From the NCBI GenBank assembly GCA_022360105.1, contig JAKSDL010000856.1, positions 1 to 24,243 on the forward strand: a stretch of DNA of 24,243 nucleotides. The letters are read 5' to 3'. Positions 22,430-24,243 of this stretch are shown piece by piece. The stretch is from Pseudomonadota bacterium (lineage in GTDB: Bacteria > SAR324 > XYD2-FULL-50-16 > JAHJRI01). Under the pieces are notes generated by a model. It was not told the origin of the DNA, did no database searches, and worked only from the letters and a program-made list of their open reading frames with translations. The translations under genes were made by a program, and so were the position numbers. Each line of letters opens with the position of its first letter. Position 1 is the stretch's first letter.

Positions 22430-23613
22430 TTCATCAATGCCCTCTTAAAGGGCATACTTGCGGCGCACTCTTGTAACCTGGGGCGCCATTGGGAACTGAA
22501 TTCAAAAAACTTCCGGGCGTTTGCCCGGGCCTTGAAAGTAATATCATTCACCAGGGCTGAAGCGGATTCTATCCCGGAAAATTCCTCATCCAGGTATTGA
22601 ACAGCATCAGTCTGCAATTGTTTTGACTGATCCAGATACACACCCGGGTAGGGATGAAAGAAATCCTGGTTTAACTTGATATTTTTGGTTTTCTCAAAAT
22701 ATGACAATTTTTCATTCATATAAATAAAGCGCTCGATATCTGCATACACCCTTTCTTTGTTTTCCTCCAGATTTTCGTTAGGTTTGTCCGGTGGCAAGTG
22801 AGTGATTTTTAAGTCAGCATCAAAATAAAAGTCGATCCCATTCATTTTGGCATTCATAACAAAATCGATATCCTCGCCTCTTCTGATAAAAGGATCGAAG
22901 CATGTGGTTTCTATGGTTGATCGCGGAATGCACATGTTCCCGCCGAATGCCATGTTGGATTTGACTATGTTTGCACTGCTGCAGGCACTAACCAGGATTT
23001 TGATTGCCTCATTAATGACATGCTTTTTAATCCGAAAACGATTTGTCTCTTTGTCCGGAATGTCAAGATCCTTAATGTAACATTGTCCCTTTTCATCTGC
23101 GTATGGGCCGGACAAACCACCAATAGCACCCTCAGCTTTTGTATCCTGGAAGTGATTTAACACTTTTATCAGATAGTCCGGATTATCTATGATTTCATCA
23201 TCATCAATACCAACCACCAGCTTGGAGCCTAACACATAAGGAGCAACAAGCTGGACATTTCTGACATTGCCATATCCGTCAAGAGAGAGAAACTGACTCT
23301 TTAAGTGGCAGTTTATGCGTTTCAAATTCCATTTTGAAATGAGATAGATAGGAAAATGATTCGTGAAGGGTTGGCAAATTTGACTGACTTTTCGGTGTAC
23401 AGGTTGGGAAACCGCATTATTAGTATCCGTTGCAATGATTAGTACGTTAAAAGATCCTGACAGACGTGTGAAAGAATCGAGCATCCTTGCAAGCGTGCCG
23501 TTTTTATCCAGTTCTGTGGGATGGTCATAGATGCTAGGACCACCAGATGTTGTTTCCGCTGATTCCGTCCAATATGTGGGAACGCAAATCCAAGTGTCAG
23601 ATAGGTTGGTCAT
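22414..23613 (-). CDS. GT-A-fold glycosyltransferase (GT2-like)
   Basis: The product has 399 residues and no signal peptide or membrane segment, so it is cytosolic. It opens with WICVPTYWT, the first strand of a nucleotide-sugar-binding domain. VVGIDDDEII (134-142) supplies the metal-binding Asp cluster, RRGEDIDF (244-251) the catalytic-base ED motif, and H272 in ITHLPP a likely metal ligand, all as in GT2-type enzymes. The first ~40 residues carry an inserted loop (ESAETTSGGPSIYDHPTELDKNG). The ~110 C-terminal residues are helical and unfamiliar. It starts three bases after the stop of the LacI-family gene, without a Shine-Dalgarno, so translation is probably coupled. Its place beside a sugar importer suggests synthesis or elongation of a small glycoside, such as a compatible solute, rather than cell-wall polymer. 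Donor and acceptor are unknown. Confidence 0.82.
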   Translation of the reverse strand: MTNLSDTWICVPTYWTESAETTSGGPSIYDHPTELDKNGTLARMLDSFTRLSGSFNVLIIATDTNNAVSQPVHRKVSQICQPFTNHFPIYLISKWNLKRINCHLKSQFLSLDGYGNVRNVQLVAPYVLGSKLVVGIDDDEIIDNPDYLIKVLNHFQDTKAEGAIGGLSGPYADEKGQCYIKDLDIPDKETNRFRIKKHVINEAIKILVSACSSANIVKSNMAFGGNMCIPRSTIETTCFDPFIRRGEDIDFVMNAKMNGIDFYFDADLKITHLPPDKPNENLEENKERVYADIERFIYMNEKLSYFEKTKNIKLNQDFFHPYPGVYLDQSKQLQTDAVQYLDEEFSGIESASALVNDITFKARANARKFFEFSSQWRPRLQECAASMPFKRALMKCRIE

Positions 23614-23616
23614 GGG

Positions 23617-24243
23617 TCAATTGTTGGTAATAGGGCCATCTGAATCCCCGATAATCAATTCATATTCACAAATATGGTTTAGGTGATCGACCGGAAACCC
23701 TTCAATAGATTTAAACAGATAATCGACCATCACTTCTGCAGATTTTTTAAGATCGTATCCGATAGTGGTAAGAATCGGTTCAAAATAGGAGGAAAATGTC
23801 AGGCTATCGTATCCGGTGACGGAGACCGACTTGCCGACAGTCAGTTGCTTTTCTTTTAATGCTTTGACAACTCCGTAAGCCATAATATCCGAGAAACAGA
23901 CAAATGCACTTGGAACATACGACTCCAGGTAGTTTAAGGTGTGATGGTAACTTGCTTCTTCACTGATTATGCAGGAAATGAACTTCTCTTCCCTGACCTC
24001 CAGCCCTGCCTCTTGCATTGCCTTTAAGTATCCGCTAAGTCGCTCAAACTTGTAATAGTAATCAGTTAGAGGCATCACCGGAATGATTTCCTTATGTCCA
24101 AGGTCGATCAGACGTTTGGTGATTGTGTAGAGGGCAGATTTTCCATCGGTATCCACCCAGGGATAGGGCCGTGATTCGGTGGTTCGGCCATGGCAGACAA
24201 ACGGGATTTCATTATCCAGTAGATATGTAACGCGTGGATCGTC
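23617..24243 (-). CDS. LacI-family transcriptional regulator (5' end beyond window)
   Basis: The frame is open to the right edge; about 208 residues of the ligand-binding domain are visible, and the DNA-binding N-terminus is outside. The visible start DDPRVTYLLDNEIPFVCHGRT followed by YPWVDTDGKSALY is the family pattern PR-(V)-x-YLL...PFV-x-HGRT...WVD-x-D. Later segments RLIDLGHKEI, RLSGYLKAMQEAGL, PSAFVCFSDIMAYGVVKAL and SVTGYDSLTFSSYFEPILTTI follow the usual sugar-sensing periplasmic-binding fold. A GTG inside the frame at 24156 is not the start. It is the first visible gene of the operon and probably represses the transporter genes in the absence of the imported sugar, though the operator is not proven. 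Confidence 0.92.
   Translation of the reverse strand, partial: DDPRVTYLLDNEIPFVCHGRTTESRPYPWVDTDGKSALYTITKRLIDLGHKEIIPVMPLTDYYYKFERLSGYLKAMQEAGLEVREEKFISCIISEEASYHHTLNYLESYVPSAFVCFSDIMAYGVVKALKEKQLTVGKSVSVTGYDSLTFSSYFEPILTTIGYDLKKSAEVMVDYLFKSIEGFPVDHLNHICEYELIIGDSDGPITNN

Noticed and set aside
1..24243. CRISPR array, tRNA or rRNA genes, insertion sequences, prophage
   Set aside because: No regularly spaced repeats, cloverleaf-like sequence with T-arm consensus, transposase or phage structural gene could be found on either strand by reading.

Overview
The window comes from a moderately AT-rich bacterial chromosome. The organism is very probably diderm: it has a class A penicillin-binding protein, a type I signal peptidase, Sec signal peptides and a MalK/MalF/MalG-type sugar importer with a periplasmic binding protein. 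Shine-Dalgarno sequences are mixed. Some genes have an excellent one (the solute-binding protein at 22322, the small basic protein at 2112), while others have none visible. I see no tRNA, rRNA, CRISPR array, transposase or phage gene. Taxonomy cannot be settled by reading. The acyltransferase with an SNHRDIVLDS motif, the short YchF-like ATPase and the DUF3795-like protein together suggest an uncultured environmental lineage, perhaps near Calditrichota/KSB1/Bacteroidota, but this is only a guess.

Left part (1-2.6 kb): a YheT-type alpha/beta hydrolase runs off the left edge, preceded by a small secreted protein. Two paralogous ~70-residue proteins of unknown family follow on the minus strand, each with a basic head, a GGKI motif and an acidic DEFL tail. 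A long-loop hairpin ending in seven T lies between them.

Envelope block (2.6-9.7 kb): a large, unusual class A PBP on the plus strand converges on a minus-strand series of YchF-like ATPase, membrane-lipid acyltransferase and signal peptidase I, with a small exported protein of unknown function further upstream.

Middle (9.7-17.6 kb, mostly plus strand): two unrecognised proteins (381 and 140 aa) lie among long non-coding stretches. A PI3/4-kinase/HipA-like protein has an ordered inverted repeat in its leader. A minus-strand Gfo/Idh/MocA oxidoreductase of the dihydrodiol-dehydrogenase type follows, then a plus-strand group of PNPOx-like flavoprotein, DUF3795-like cysteine-rich protein and HTATIP2-like NAD(P)-binding protein. 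Two genes are preceded by nearly the same extended -10 promoter (TGTGATATRAT).

Right part (17.7-24.2 kb, all minus strand): a sugar-uptake locus in the order LacI-family regulator (cut by the right edge), GT-A-fold glycosyltransferase, periplasmic binding protein, two permeases and ATPase. A terminator-like hairpin covers the glycosyltransferase stop codon. Just beyond it are an AGCGCT core of the LacI-operator kind and an 11-bp sequence that recurs upstream of the first permease. A head-to-head pair of REP-like repeats closes the locus.
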